From NCBI GenBank assembly GCA_963731285.1, contig CAVSUR010000001.1, positions 806,001 to 870,000 of the forward strand: a stretch of DNA of 64,000 nt, in the 5' to 3' direction. Shown piece after piece: positions 36,184 through 45,335 of the stretch. The notes under the pieces were generated by a model, which saw only the letters and a list, made by a program, of their open reading frames with translations, searched no databases and was not told the origin of the DNA. Every line of letters starts with the position of its first letter. The stretch's first letter is position 1. The position numbers were made by a program, and so were the translations under genes. The stretch comes from CAVSUR01 sp963731285 (lineage in GTDB: Bacteria; Actinomycetota; Actinomycetes; Streptosporangiales; Streptosporangiaceae).

Positions 36184-37434
36184 ATGGCCAGCATGATCAC
36201 AAACTGGGCGGGCAACGTCACGTTCAGCACGCGGCGGCTGCACCGGCCCGGCTCCGCCGGGGAGCTGGGCCGCCTGGTGTCGCGCGGCCAGCAGGTCCGC
36301 GCGCTCGGCACCGGGCACTCCTTCAGTCCCGTCGCCGACACCACGGGCGACCTGGTATCGGTCGCCGGGCTGCCGCGGCTGGTCGAGACCGACACCGCGC
36401 GCGACACTGTGCAGATCAGCGCCGGACTGCGCTATGGCGAGGTAGCCGATGCGCTGCACGCCGCTGGCCGGGCGCTGCCCAACCTCGGATCGCTGCCGCA
36501 TATCTCGGTCGCCGGCGCCTGCGCGACGGGGACGCACGGCTCCGGGATCGGCAACCCCACCCTGGCCAGCGCGGCCTGCGGGCTGGAGATGATCACGGCC
36601 GAGGGCGATCTGATCTCGCTGAGCAGGGACGACGCGGACTTCGCCGCCGCGGTAACCAGCCTCGGCGCGCTCGGGATCATCACCTCGCTGACGCTGCGCA
36701 CGGTGCCCGCCTACGACATCCGCCAGTACGTCTACGACGGCATCGACCGGGAGCAGGCACTGGCTCACTTCGAGGAGATCCTCGCCGCCGCCTACAGCGT
36801 GAGCATGTTCCTCACCTGGCGCGGCCCGGTCATCGACCAGACCTGGCTGAAGCAGCGCGCGGAGCAGCCGCCGCCCGCCGCGCGCTGGCTGGGCGGGTCG
36901 CTCGCGCCCGGCGGCCGCCATCCGGTCCCCGGCGCCCCCGCCGCCCACTGCACCGCGCAGCTCGGCCGCCGCGGACCGTGGCACGAGCGGCTGCCCCATT
37001 TCCGGGCGGATTTCGCCCCGAGCACCGGAGCCGAGCTGCAGTCGGAATACCTGGTGCCGCGGGCACGGGGAGCCGAGGCGCTGGCGGCCCTGGGCGAAAT
37101 CGGCGACCGCCTCGCGCCGGTCGTCCAGACGACCGAGATACGTGCTGTCGCGGCCGACGGCCTGTGGCTGAGCCCGGCCTTTCAGCGGGACTGCGCGGCC
37201 TTTCATTTCACCTGGGTGCCGGATTATGCGGCGGTCCGGCCGGTGCTGGCCGAAGTGGAGGCCGCGCTTGGCCCGCTGGCGGCCCGGCCGCACTGGGGAA
37301 AGCTGTTCGCCATGAGCCCGCAGGCCGTTCGCGGGCAGTTTCCCCGCGCCGATGATTTCCGGCGGCTCATGGCACATTATGACCCCGGGGGCAAATTCCG
37401 GAACGCATTCCTGGACCGTTACCTGCCGGGCTAG
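36184..37434 (+). CDS. aldO: alditol oxidase, FAD-linked
   Basis: About 416 residues, the size of streptomycete AldO. The N-terminus reads ITNWAGNVTFSTRRLHRPGS; GTGHSFSPVADT contains the His that binds FAD covalently. LPNLGSLPHISVAGACATGT and VTSLGALGIITSLTLRTVP are the PCMH core, and the cap domain has GPWHERLPHFRADFAP, ELQSEYLVPRA, EIRAVAADGLWLSPA and RPHWGKLF with C-terminal GGKFRNAFLD. It oxidises xylitol, sorbitol or related polyols to aldoses with H2O2 release. A frame antisense to this gene is a shadow. Confidence 0.92.
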   Translation: MASMITNWAGNVTFSTRRLHRPGSAGELGRLVSRGQQVRALGTGHSFSPVADTTGDLVSVAGLPRLVETDTARDTVQISAGLRYGEVADALHAAGRALPNLGSLPHISVAGACATGTHGSGIGNPTLASAACGLEMITAEGDLISLSRDDADFAAAVTSLGALGIITSLTLRTVPAYDIRQYVYDGIDREQALAHFEEILAAAYSVSMFLTWRGPVIDQTWLKQRAEQPPPAARWLGGSLAPGGRHPVPGAPAAHCTAQLGRRGPWHERLPHFRADFAPSTGAELQSEYLVPRARGAEALAALGEIGDRLAPVVQTTEIRAVAADGLWLSPAFQRDCAAFHFTWVPDYAAVRPVLAEVEAALGPLAARPHWGKLFAMSPQAVRGQFPRADDFRRLMAHYDPGGKFRNAFLDRYLPG

Positions 37435-37657
37435 CGGCCGCCAGGCCCCGGCGCGGGACGCTGGCGCTATAGTTCGGCGGTACGCCCGGATAGCTCGGCG
37501 GTACCCCGCAGGGTGGCGCGAACGGGATGCGGGCGCGGCTGGCGGCCGCCGCTCCGATGTCGGCCCGGATGGCTGACAACCGGGATCACATAACTAGCCG
37601 CGATCACAACTCGCGGGCGGCCGGCACCCGGCACGCGCAAGGGCAGGAAGGCACAGC

Positions 37658-38617
37658 ATGCGTCGGTATCTTCTGGCGGCGTTGTGGCCCGCCGGCATGG
37701 CAGCCATCGGTGCGGCCACGGTCGTTGCGGCTCGCCGCGCCGCGGCCGGGTCCAGCCCGCCGGCGCAGCCGACGACCGCCGATGGCCCCGGCAACCAGGC
37801 CACCGGAACGGCGGCCGGCTTCGGGACGGCCGGAGCCCGTGACGCCGGGAGCGTCCTGGGCAGCCCGGTCGGCGCCCGGGTCCTGCAGGGGTACCGGAAG
37901 GTCGCCGGCCCGGAGGGCGGCCTGCCGGCCGACCTGGCCCGGCTCGCCGCCATGAGCGCCGTGAGCGGGGTCGTGTCCTACGGCGTGATGACCCTGCTCG
38001 GGCCCACGGTGATCAACAACGGGCCGGCCATCGACGAGCCGATGTACCGCTGGGTCAACCGCCACCAGGTCCGGGTCTGGGCCGCGGTCATGGAGCGAGC
38101 GAACAAGATCGGCAACACCTGGACCACCTGGGGGGCGGCCTATACCGCGGCTGCCTGCCTGGCGGTGTCCTACCCCAGGAAGAAATGGCTGCCGCCGACC
38201 GCGCTCGGCGCCGCGATCGTGGTGGACCACTACGCCACGCTCGCGCTGCGGCGCACGTTCGGCCGGCCCGGGCCGCCCGGCAGCCCGGGCGGGACCTACC
38301 CGTCGGGCGGCACCGACCGGGTCATCCTGTTCTACGGCATGATCGCGCACATGCTCTGGCGCGAGTTCAGCGGCACCCCGCAGGGCCGCGTCTACGCGCT
38401 CGGCAGCATGGCCGCCCTGGCGTTCAACCAGGCGTACGCCCGCGAGTACTGCAGCAAGCACTGGTTCACCGACATCATCACCGGCCTGCTGTACGGCGGG
38501 ATCCTGCTGGCGCCGTTCATGGCCGCCGTCCGGTGGATCGCGGGGCCGCCGGTCGCCGGTGACGGGCTGCCGCCCGGCCGGGGCGCTGGCGATTCCGGGT
38601 CTGCCGGCGCACAATGA
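37658..38617 (+). CDS. PAP2 superfamily membrane phosphatase
   Basis: About 319 residues. After an N-terminal hydrophobic segment and an Ala/Gly linker come the phosphatase motifs: LRRTFGRPGPPG (basic motif 1), TYPSGGTDR (motif 2, PSG) and REYCSKHWFTDIITGLLYG (motif 3 with the catalytic His). Several membrane helices surround them. It probably dephosphorylates a lipid pyrophosphate or phosphatidate. Motif 2 has PSGGTD where PSGH is usual, so the first catalytic His is absent and activity may be altered. ATG at 37658 follows AGGAAGG. Confidence 0.8.
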   Translation: MRRYLLAALWPAGMAAIGAATVVAARRAAAGSSPPAQPTTADGPGNQATGTAAGFGTAGARDAGSVLGSPVGARVLQGYRKVAGPEGGLPADLARLAAMSAVSGVVSYGVMTLLGPTVINNGPAIDEPMYRWVNRHQVRVWAAVMERANKIGNTWTTWGAAYTAAACLAVSYPRKKWLPPTALGAAIVVDHYATLALRRTFGRPGPPGSPGGTYPSGGTDRVILFYGMIAHMLWREFSGTPQGRVYALGSMAALAFNQAYAREYCSKHWFTDIITGLLYGGILLAPFMAAVRWIAGPPVAGDGLPPGRGAGDSGSAGAQ

Positions 38618-38684
38618 GATTGCGCGTTAGCAGATCGGCCGACCAGGCTCGGCCAACCGCTGGCTGCGGAAGAAGATGATCGTG

Positions 38685-38990
38685 ATGAGCACTGTTCAGC
38701 AGTTTGCGGATACCGGCCGCGCCATCTCCAATCTGGACCGCTGCACCCTGTGCGGCCGGCCGCGGTCGGTGCATGGCATCGACTGGACCTGCTCGCCGGG
38801 CCGCCCGGTCAGCGGCGCGCGCACCACCGTGCTCGCCGTCATCGGCGGCCTCCTCACCCTCGCGGCCATCGCGGCGATGACGGTTACCAGCCGCACCGAG
38901 ACGTCCGTGGGCACGCTGGCCGCCACGGGCTTGCTGACGGGCGTGACGCTGCTGGTGTGCGGCCTGATCATCGCGGGCCGGCGTCACTAG
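38685..38990 (+). CDS. small two-helix membrane protein with Cys motif
   Basis: About 101 residues. The N-terminal part has CTLCGRPRSVHGIDWTCS, a CxxC plus a third Cys and a His that may bind zinc. Two membrane helices follow (TVLAVIGGLLTLAAIAAMTV and LAATGLLTGVTLLVCGLIIA), ending in RRH. I do not recognise the family. The ATG at 38685 has GGAAGAAG upstream; an ATG three codons earlier is also possible. Confidence 0.6.
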   Translation: MSTVQQFADTGRAISNLDRCTLCGRPRSVHGIDWTCSPGRPVSGARTTVLAVIGGLLTLAAIAAMTVTSRTETSVGTLAATGLLTGVTLLVCGLIIAGRRH

Positions 38991-39015
38991 CCCGGTCCCG
39001 GGCCCGGCCCGCTGG

Positions 39016-40218
39016 CTATCCGACCACGAGCGAGGCCCGGTCCCGGCCTGCCCGCACGGAGGCGACCGCAGGGCGGCTGACCCCTGGATGCCAGGCCGCC
39101 AGCTCGAAGGTGCTGGTGAAGCTCAGCTCGGCAATGAGGGTGTCGCCGCCGGACGGCCAGCCGAAGCCGGCCAGGGCGTCGCTGCTGGCCCAGGTACCGG
39201 GTACCCTGGCCAGCCGGCCGGACGCGGCTGAGGCCACCTCAAGCTGCATCGCCAGCGCGCCGTCGTCACCGCCGCTGCGCAGGCTCACCTGCAGCGCGAG
39301 ATAGCGGCCGTCAGGGCTGAACGCGCCACCCGCCGCCGAACTGCCCGGCGGCAGCGTGACGACGGTGACCCGGCCGCTGGCCAGGTGCAGCACGGCCACC
39401 CGGCAGCGCGGCGCGCAGCGCCGGGCCCAGGCGACCTCGCCGGCGCTCGCGGCGATCAGCCCGGTAAGCTCGCGGCCGGACTGCGGCACCGCGTTCCACA
39501 GCAGCTCAGGGGCCCCGCCCAGCCCGGTCACCGGCGACAGGACCAGTCCGCGGTCGGTGCCGCGGTCGATCAGGTACCCGCGCGGGAGCCTGACCGCAGG
39601 CGTCAGCACGGCGCCTGCGGCGGTGACCTCCGTGGCCTGCCCGGCGGCCGTGGCGGCGGCCGAGCCAGCCGGGAAACTGGTCAGCCAGAGCGTGCCGGGG
39701 GTCGCGGCGGGTGCGACATAACTGGCGGTCCCCGCCTGCGTCGCCGACCGGCCGTGGTCGGCGAGGAAGTACACCGCGCGCGGCGGGACAGCGCACGAGC
39801 GGCAGCCCGGCAAGCCCGTCCCGGCCGCCTGGATCGCCCAGCCGCCGCCGGCGCGGGTGAACTGGTAGCCTTCCCTGGCCGCCGGCAGGCCGCCGACCTG
39901 TTCCGCGCGCGACCCGGCCGGATAGAACCAGCCGGGTCGCGCGCCCGCCGTCGGCAGCCGGAAGCCGCGCGGCCACGGTGCTGTCGGCCCGGGAACCCCG
40001 TCGGGGATGGCCGGCAGCACCCCCGGGGCAGAAGCGGGCGGATCGGCCTGCGCCGGGGACCTTGCGGCGGCCGGCTGACGCACCGGCCCGGCCCGGTGGC
40101 CAGGATGGTAGCGGGCCAGCAGGACACCCAGCACGGCCAGCGCGAGGACGATGACCGCCAGCCGACGCGAACGTGAGCCCAGCAGCAGGCCGCCGCCCTG
40201 GCTGAGGATGTCCGGCAT
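39016..40218 (-). CDS. membrane-anchored beta-propeller-like protein, unknown
   Basis: About 400 residues. One N-terminal membrane helix (RLAVIVLALAVLGVLLARY) is followed by a Pro/Ala linker and a long beta-rich outer domain. Repeating segments such as ELTGLIAASAGEVAWARRC and GGAFSPDGRYLALQVS look like WD40/TolB-type blades, and CRSCAVPP carries a close Cys pair. Its function is unknown. The ATG at 40218 directly precedes the membrane helix; a longer frame upstream is antisense and low complexity. Confidence 0.65.
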   Translation of the reverse strand: MPDILSQGGGLLLGSRSRRLAVIVLALAVLGVLLARYHPGHRAGPVRQPAAARSPAQADPPASAPGVLPAIPDGVPGPTAPWPRGFRLPTAGARPGWFYPAGSRAEQVGGLPAAREGYQFTRAGGGWAIQAAGTGLPGCRSCAVPPRAVYFLADHGRSATQAGTASYVAPAATPGTLWLTSFPAGSAAATAAGQATEVTAAGAVLTPAVRLPRGYLIDRGTDRGLVLSPVTGLGGAPELLWNAVPQSGRELTGLIAASAGEVAWARRCAPRCRVAVLHLASGRVTVVTLPPGSSAAGGAFSPDGRYLALQVSLRSGGDDGALAMQLEVASAASGRLARVPGTWASSDALAGFGWPSGGDTLIAELSFTSTFELAAWHPGVSRPAVASVRAGRDRASLVVG

Positions 40219-40400
40219 GTCACCGCCACGTTGTCCCTGTGGCCCTGACGATACGCCGCCCCGTCCGGGCGGTCCGCGGCGCGCCCGGCCCAGCCTTACC
40301 CGCGCCGCCGCGCATGCGGGTGGCGGGCGGGCGCCGGCGGCAGCGCGGTGCAGCCCGCGCAGGCAGTGATCACCGCTGATCTCACGCTGCTCGCGCGTGG

Positions 40401-41594
40401 TCAGCTGAACGCGGAGATGCCGGTGAGGTCGCGGCCGACGATGAGGGCCTGGATGCTGTCGGTTCCCTCGTAGGTGTGCACGACCTCCATGTCGGTGAGG
40501 TGCCGGGCGACGTGGTGCTCGAGGAGAAGCCCGTTGCCGCCGAGGATGTCGCGGGCGTCCAGGCAGACCTGGCGGCCCTTCTGAGCATGGTTCATCTTGG
40601 CCAGGGAGGCCATCGGCCCGGTGAACTGGCCCTGCTCCTGCAGTTGCGCCATCCGGAAGCAGTACAGCTGCATCGAGGTGATCTCGGCGAGCATGGTCGC
40701 GAGCTTGTACTGGACCAGCTGGAAGCTCGCGATCGGCTTGCCGAACTGCACCCGGTCCTTGGCGTAGGCCAGCGCGACCTCGTACGCGGCGATGGCGTGC
40801 CCCAGTGATTCCCAGGCCGCGCCGCCGCGGGTGGCGGTGAGGACCCGGGTGGCATCGCGGAAGGACCGTGCTTCTTCCAGCCGGTTCTCCAGCGGGACTC
40901 GGACGTCGTGCAGGACGACATCGGGCTGCCACACTGCCCGCTTGCCGATCTTGCCGGTGATCAGCTCGGTGCGGTAGCCGTCGGGGTAGGCGCCGGCCGC
41001 GTCTTTCTCCACTACGAACGCCTTGACCTGGTCGTCGGCCACGTCGCGGGCCCAGACGACCACGACGTCGGCGAAGCTGGCGTTGCCGATCCAGCGCTTG
41101 GCGCCGTTGAGTACCCAGCTGCCGCCGGCACGGCGGGCACTGGTCTCGAGCCGGACCGAATCCGATCCGTGCTCAGGCTCGGTGAGCGCGAACGCGCCGA
41201 TCAGCCGCAGCGCGGCCATGCCGGGGAGCCAGCGCTGCTTCTGCTCCTCGCTGCCCAGCAGCGCGATCGAGCCCATCGTGAGCCCGGACTGCACACCGGC
41301 GAACGTGTTGATACTGCCATCTCCGCGGGACAGTTCGAGGGCGACCAGGCCGGCTGCGAGCCTGCTCAGCCCCGGGCATCCGTACTCCCCGATGGTGGTG
41401 CCGATGACGCCCAGCTCAGCGATCTTGGGCACCAGCGCGAACGGGAACTCCCCGGCCTCCCAGTAACCGTTGATCACCGGCAGCAGGTCGCGGTCTACGA
41501 AGGCGCGCACCCGGTCGCGGATCTGGCGGTCATCGTCGGTGAGGAGGTCATCGAGCAGGTAGTAGTCGGTATCCCGGACGTCGGTGACGGTCAT
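40401..41594 (-). CDS. gcdH: acyl-CoA dehydrogenase, glutaryl-CoA dehydrogenase type
   Basis: About 397 residues with the full ACAD fold. TEPEHGSDSVRLETSARR and WVLNGAKRWIGNASFADVVV belong to the FAD/acyl-CoA domain; FGKPIASFQLVQYKLA to the C-terminal helices; and HTYEGTDSIQALIVGRDLTG carries the catalytic Glu in the YEGT context of glutaryl-CoA dehydrogenases. It oxidises glutaryl-CoA to crotonyl-CoA in lysine/tryptophan breakdown, or a close analogue. No pathway genes are adjacent. Confidence 0.88.
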   Translation of the reverse strand: MTVTDVRDTDYYLLDDLLTDDDRQIRDRVRAFVDRDLLPVINGYWEAGEFPFALVPKIAELGVIGTTIGEYGCPGLSRLAAGLVALELSRGDGSINTFAGVQSGLTMGSIALLGSEEQKQRWLPGMAALRLIGAFALTEPEHGSDSVRLETSARRAGGSWVLNGAKRWIGNASFADVVVVWARDVADDQVKAFVVEKDAAGAYPDGYRTELITGKIGKRAVWQPDVVLHDVRVPLENRLEEARSFRDATRVLTATRGGAAWESLGHAIAAYEVALAYAKDRVQFGKPIASFQLVQYKLATMLAEITSMQLYCFRMAQLQEQGQFTGPMASLAKMNHAQKGRQVCLDARDILGGNGLLLEHHVARHLTDMEVVHTYEGTDSIQALIVGRDLTGISAFS

Positions 41595-41684
41595 GGCGTG
41601 ATCGCCCCTTTCACGGTTCTACTGGCTTGGCGGCACGTCAGGAATAACGCCGTGCTGGCCAAGAGCGCTTCTGAGCGGCATTCG

Positions 41685-42107
41685 TCATGCTTCGCGGCCG
41701 TGCCTGTGCAGCGAACCGCCCAGGCACGCCAGTGTGGCCCGCGGAACCGTCGCCGGGCACCGGCACCGGCACCGGCTCACCCGCCGTGAGGGCCTGCCGG
41801 GAGGCAGAGCCGGGCAGGCATAGCGGTGCTGGCGCTTTCCTATAACGAGTCCGGGCGCGCGGTCCCAGCCGAGGACGGCCATTACGGTCCGCAGCGGAAC
41901 CGGCACCCCGTGCAGCACCACGGGCGTGCTCGCCCCGGTCAGCCGGACGATGGCCCGCAGTCCGGGCAGGTCACAGAATCTCACTCCGGACAGATCGACG
42001 TGCACCCCGGAACTGCCGCAGGCAAGGTTGCCCAGCGCCTCAAGCAGGGCGGGATACGTGATGTCGTCGATGTCGCCGCCCACAGCCAGGCCCCGCGGGT
42101 AGCTCAT
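41685..42107 (-). CDS. STAS-domain protein lacking the phosphoacceptor Ser
   Basis: About 140 residues. The STAS core is LAVGGDIDDITYPALLEAL, GVHVDLSGVRFCDLPGLRAI and VVLHGVPVPLRTVMAVLGWD. At the usual DSSGL/DSTGM position it has DLPGL, so the phosphorylatable serine is replaced and kinase control is probably lost. The C-terminal 40 residues are Arg/Pro-rich. The ATG at MSYPRG or one three residues earlier is likely; an extension to 42164 would overlap the upstream small gene. Confidence 0.75.
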   Translation of the reverse strand: MSYPRGLAVGGDIDDITYPALLEALGNLACGSSGVHVDLSGVRFCDLPGLRAIVRLTGASTPVVLHGVPVPLRTVMAVLGWDRAPGLVIGKRQHRYACPALPPGRPSRRVSRCRCRCPATVPRATLACLGGSLHRHGREA

Positions 42108-42145
42108 CGGCGCCATGCGCAAGGCTCCGCGGTACTGCCATAGCC

Positions 42146-42346
42146 CTAGTCCTCGGTCTGGCACATGAAGCCGCCCGCCTGCTTCAGCAGTCGGGCAAGG
42201 TCTCGGTCCAAGCGCTCATCGGCCACCGCTAAGTACAGTATGCGCTCACAAGTGCCAGCGGCGCTCTGTTCCGGCCCCGCATCCCAGGCCAGCTGGCCGG
42301 CGGCATCACTGATCTTGGCGCCAGTCAGGTCCGGGATCGGCGGCAC
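42146..42346 (-). CDS. small hypothetical protein
   Basis: A 66-residue frame just upstream of the STAS gene: LTGAKISDAAGQLAWDAGPE, then ERILYLAVADERLDRDLARL and a Cys near the end (GGFMCQTED). Helical and acidic-basic balanced, so it is plausibly real, but I do not recognise a family and no strong binding site is visible. It may be coupled to the STAS gene. Confidence 0.4.
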   Translation of the reverse strand: MPPIPDLTGAKISDAAGQLAWDAGPEQSAAGTCERILYLAVADERLDRDLARLLKQAGGFMCQTED

Positions 42347-42425
42347 GGCCCGTCGCTCACTGGGCTGAAGGAACTTGCCGGACTGCCGTGAGGTGGCCAG
42401 CGGGGCCGCCTTTGCCGCGCGGTCC

Positions 42426-43172
42426 TTAGCTGTCGCGGATGATGCTGGCGGTCCCGCCGATGACCTCGCCGGCCAGCCGGGTGAGAGGGTGGTTATGGTC
42501 GCGCGAGTAGCGGCGCAGTGTGAGGAATGCCTCGTCGGGAGTGATATGGAGCCGTTCGGCGAGTATCCCCTTGGCCTGCTCGATCATGACGCGGCTGTTC
42601 AGTGCCATCTGCAGCTGCCCGGCGACCACCTCCTGCTGGCGGACAGCGCGTTCTTGCAGGATTCCGATCGTGGCCACATCGACCAGTGCCCGGGCCGCCC
42701 GCGCGACCGCCGGGTCCAGGCCGTTCGGGGTGCTGCGGAATAGGTTCAGCGTGCCGATGATCTGATCGCGCAGCCGCATCGGGATGGCGTGTACTCCGCC
42801 GAAGCCCATCTCCTGCGCGGCGGCGGCGAATCGCGGCCACCGCGCCCGGGCCGCGCGGATGTCACCGACGACGACGGCCTGCCCGGTGCGGTAGCAGTCC
42901 AGGCACGGACCCTCGTTGTTCTGGATCTGGAACAGCTCGGCGACCCTGGCCTGTTCGGTCGACGCCGCCACGAGCCGCAGAGCACCACCGCTGTCGGCGA
43001 GCAGCAGGCCCGCCGCGTCCACTCCCAGCAGCTCAACGCACCGCTCGGTAAGCGTGTGCAGGAATTCCATCAGGTCAAAGTCGGCCACCAGTGTGTCCGC
43101 CAGTTCGACGAACGCCTGCGCCAGCCGCTCGTCAACCGTTGCTGCCATACCTGTCACAGTAGTCCTCGCCAT
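42426..43172 (-). CDS. GAF-ANTAR transcription antitermination regulator
   Basis: About 248 residues. The GAF domain covers about 20-165 (LTERCVELLGVDAAGLLLAD, NEGPCLDCYRTGQAVVVGDI, GGVHAIPMRLRDQIIGTLNL). The C-terminal ANTAR domain reads NSRVMIEQAKGILAERLHIT then DEAFLTLRRYSRDHNH, the RNA-binding three-helix bundle that stops formation of terminator hairpins. The GAF signal is unknown; the Cys in EGPCLDC is frequent in this group. The start could be at 43172 or eight codons later. Confidence 0.88.
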   Translation of the reverse strand: MARTTVTGMAATVDERLAQAFVELADTLVADFDLMEFLHTLTERCVELLGVDAAGLLLADSGGALRLVAASTEQARVAELFQIQNNEGPCLDCYRTGQAVVVGDIRAARARWPRFAAAAQEMGFGGVHAIPMRLRDQIIGTLNLFRSTPNGLDPAVARAARALVDVATIGILQERAVRQQEVVAGQLQMALNSRVMIEQAKGILAERLHITPDEAFLTLRRYSRDHNHPLTRLAGEVIGGTASIIRDS

Positions 43173-43212
43173 CCCCCCGAGCCCCGCGGCCAGGACGTGG
43201 CCGGCGCCTTGA

Positions 43213-43932
43213 TCATGCTTGCGGCTCGGGCTCGTGGTCCAAGCGCAGTTTACGGCTCACCACATCGTCGGCGATATCGCCCAGCGCGGCGCTGCTGGCG
43301 TAGGCATAGGCCCGTAGCCGCACGAACGCCTCCTCAAGGCTCACGTCCAGCTGCACCGAGATCATCCCGGTCGCCTGGTGCACTTCGGCGCGGCGTCCGG
43401 ACAGGCCATCGAGTGGCCGGTATTCCGGTGCCCCGCTGATGCCGGCGGCGGCATCCAGCACCATCTGCAAGGCGATATCAGCGAACACCAGCACATCGGC
43501 CAGTTCATCCGGCATCAGCGGACCAGGGAGCGCACGGTAGAGCGAGAGCACTCCCGACCGGATGGCCCCGGCCTGCAGCGGAAGCACGAACATCGCCCGC
43601 GCGCCAGCCGACACCGCCGTCGGCGCGAAAGCCGGCCACCGCGCGACGACCGATTGCAGATCAGGGATGAGCATCGGCGACCCGAACGCGAAATCCTCAG
43701 CGGCCGGCCCTTCACCCATCATGAACTGCAGCTCCTCCAGCCGGGCACTAAGCTCGTCAGAGGCGGACAGCGGCTCGCGCGCCATCAGGCCGCCCGTCGC
43801 CGTCACGGCCGCCCCGTCGACGCCAAGCCAGCGGACTGCAGCCCGGCACAGCGCCGCGAGCGACACCGGCCCGTCACCGTCATGCGCAGCGGCGATTCGC
43901 GCCCAGGCCCTGCCCGTCCGCTCGGCTGCCAC
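43213..43932 (-). CDS. GAF-ANTAR regulator
   Basis: About 239 residues. The GAF part is LAALCRAAVRWLGVDGAAVT, ELQFMMGEGPAAEDFAFGSP and FVLPLQAGAIRSGVLSLYRA. The ANTAR part is RRAEVHQATGMISVQLDVSL then EEAFVRLRAYAYASSAALGD, of the VHQATGM subgroup. It should bind paired hairpins in target transcripts under control of a GAF ligand. It is the upstream member of a tandem pair with the ANTAR gene at 42426-43172, 41 bases apart on the same strand. Confidence 0.88.
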   Translation of the reverse strand: MAAERTGRAWARIAAAHDGDGPVSLAALCRAAVRWLGVDGAAVTATGGLMAREPLSASDELSARLEELQFMMGEGPAAEDFAFGSPMLIPDLQSVVARWPAFAPTAVSAGARAMFVLPLQAGAIRSGVLSLYRALPGPLMPDELADVLVFADIALQMVLDAAAGISGAPEYRPLDGLSGRRAEVHQATGMISVQLDVSLEEAFVRLRAYAYASSAALGDIADDVVSRKLRLDHEPEPQA

Positions 43933-44071
43933 CTCGCTATCCTCCCGGCTCCCTCACCTCATTTCGTCGTCATGATGACCTGCCGTCCAGGTCGGCCGGC
44001 CCGTCGCTGCAGCTCGCCTCTGCCCCGACCGTGAACTGCTTCCCAGCCGCATGACCGGCTCCTCACGCTCA

Positions 44072-44464
44072 TCAGGCCGTCGCGAGGAGGGCCGGATAAG
44101 CGGCGGCCGGCCCGCTTGCCCCGTGCCGCTCCGCGCTACTCGCGGCCGCCACGTAGTCATAGAGCCCGAACAGCTCGAGGAGCCCGGTGACGGTCAGGAA
44201 CCGTAGCACCTGTCCCTGCGGCGCAGCCAGCAGAAGATCACCGCCGGCTTCCCGCGCGTGCTTGCGCACAAGCACCAGGGCCGCCAGACCGCTGGAGTCG
44301 ATGAACTCCAGGCCTGCGAGGTCAACGACGACCAGACCTGCGAGTGCTGCGATGGCAGACAGCTCGCCTGCGGCACCTGCGGCACCGGTGACGTCTAGCT
44401 CTCCGCGCATGATCACGACGATCTGGCCGTCGCTGCTGCGGGTACTCGCATCCATGCTGAACAT
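44072..44464 (-). CDS. STAS-domain anti-sigma factor antagonist
   Basis: About 130 residues. The STAS core is GQIVVIMRGELDVTGAAGAA, VVDLAGLEFIDSSGLAALVL with the phosphoacceptor Ser in DSSGL, and LRFLTVTGLLELFGLYDYVA. An Ala-rich tail follows. It is probably an on/off antagonist for an anti-sigma kinase encoded elsewhere. The ATG at 44464 has GGAAGG eight bases upstream. It is divergent from the DUF5994 gene. Confidence 0.87.
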   Translation of the reverse strand: MFSMDASTRSSDGQIVVIMRGELDVTGAAGAAGELSAIAALAGLVVVDLAGLEFIDSSGLAALVLVRKHAREAGGDLLLAAPQGQVLRFLTVTGLLELFGLYDYVAAASSAERHGASGPAAAYPALLATA

Positions 44465-44703
44465 CGGGCACGCCTTCCTGCTCGGCAGCAAGGCGTGGTC
44501 TTGACCCAGCGGCTCATTCGCCGACTTCCAGGTCACCCACACTACGCCTAGCGCCCGCTGCTGTCTTTCCGGGGAATGCCCGGCCAGCCAGCTCAGGAGT
44601 AAAATGTGTACTACCGAGAACTTCCCGTACGTCGGCATCCGCGTCGGCGCCGCCCTGGGCGCTTGACGACACCGGTCCGAGGCTGGACCGGGAAGGCTGC
44701 TAC

Positions 44704-45149
44704 ATGGCACCGGCCAGTATCGACCAGAGAGCATATGTTCCCCCGGCGCACCCGATGGCTGAGGCGCGGCTCAGCCTGGGCCCGGCACCGGTGTGGCCGG
44801 GCAGCATCAGCGGGGCGTGGTGGCCGCGCTCCCGAGACGCGCCGCCGAGCTGCCGGGCATGCTTAAGGCGATGACGCCAGCGGCCGGGCACGTGAGCAGG
44901 GTGGCAGTGCAGGCGGCCGCCTTCGGCAACATTCCGCACCGGGTCACTGTCGGCGGCCGTAAGGTACCGGTGGCCTGGTTCAGGTCAATGAACAGGCTCA
45001 CTGTCAGCCTGACGATGGCCGGCCGTGACGATCTCGTCCTGCTGGTGGTTCCGCCGCAGGCCAGCGCGGCGAGCGCGGACCGGGCGCTGAAGGCGGCAGC
45101 AGCCGGCACCGGAGACGCTAAGGTCATGCTGGCCGCGGCCGGCGCCTAG
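44704..45149 (+). CDS. DUF5994 family protein (one frameshift)
   Basis: About 149 residues once joined. The first frame reads PMAEARLSLGPAPVWPGSIS and GAWWPRSRD, the family start. Near 44840 one G seems lost (GACGCGCC for GACGCGGCC), after which AAELPGMLKAMTPAAGHVSR, VAVQAAAFGNIPHRVTVGG and LVLLVVPPQASAASADRALK continue. DUF5994 is an actinobacterial family of unknown function. ATG at 44704 has GGGAAGG upstream. Confidence 0.75.
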
Positions 45150-45335
45150 GACGGCAGCCCGGCTACCAGACCCATTCCTGCGGCTGGTCACGGCACGATC
45201 GTCCGGGCCGGCGCTCGCCGGCCGTCGCACGCCCAATGCCATCCTGGAATGCCTGACCCAGCATCCCCGGGGAGCCGCGCCGCTGCCGCTGCCAGCGCAC
45301 GATCCCCAGCGCCTACCGGAGGGAAAGCGATACTC

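Noticed and set aside
35854..37377. 507-codon open frame on the minus strand
   Set aside because: It is antisense to aldO, which matches alditol oxidases throughout; the minus frame has no family-like motif and arises from high third-position G+C.
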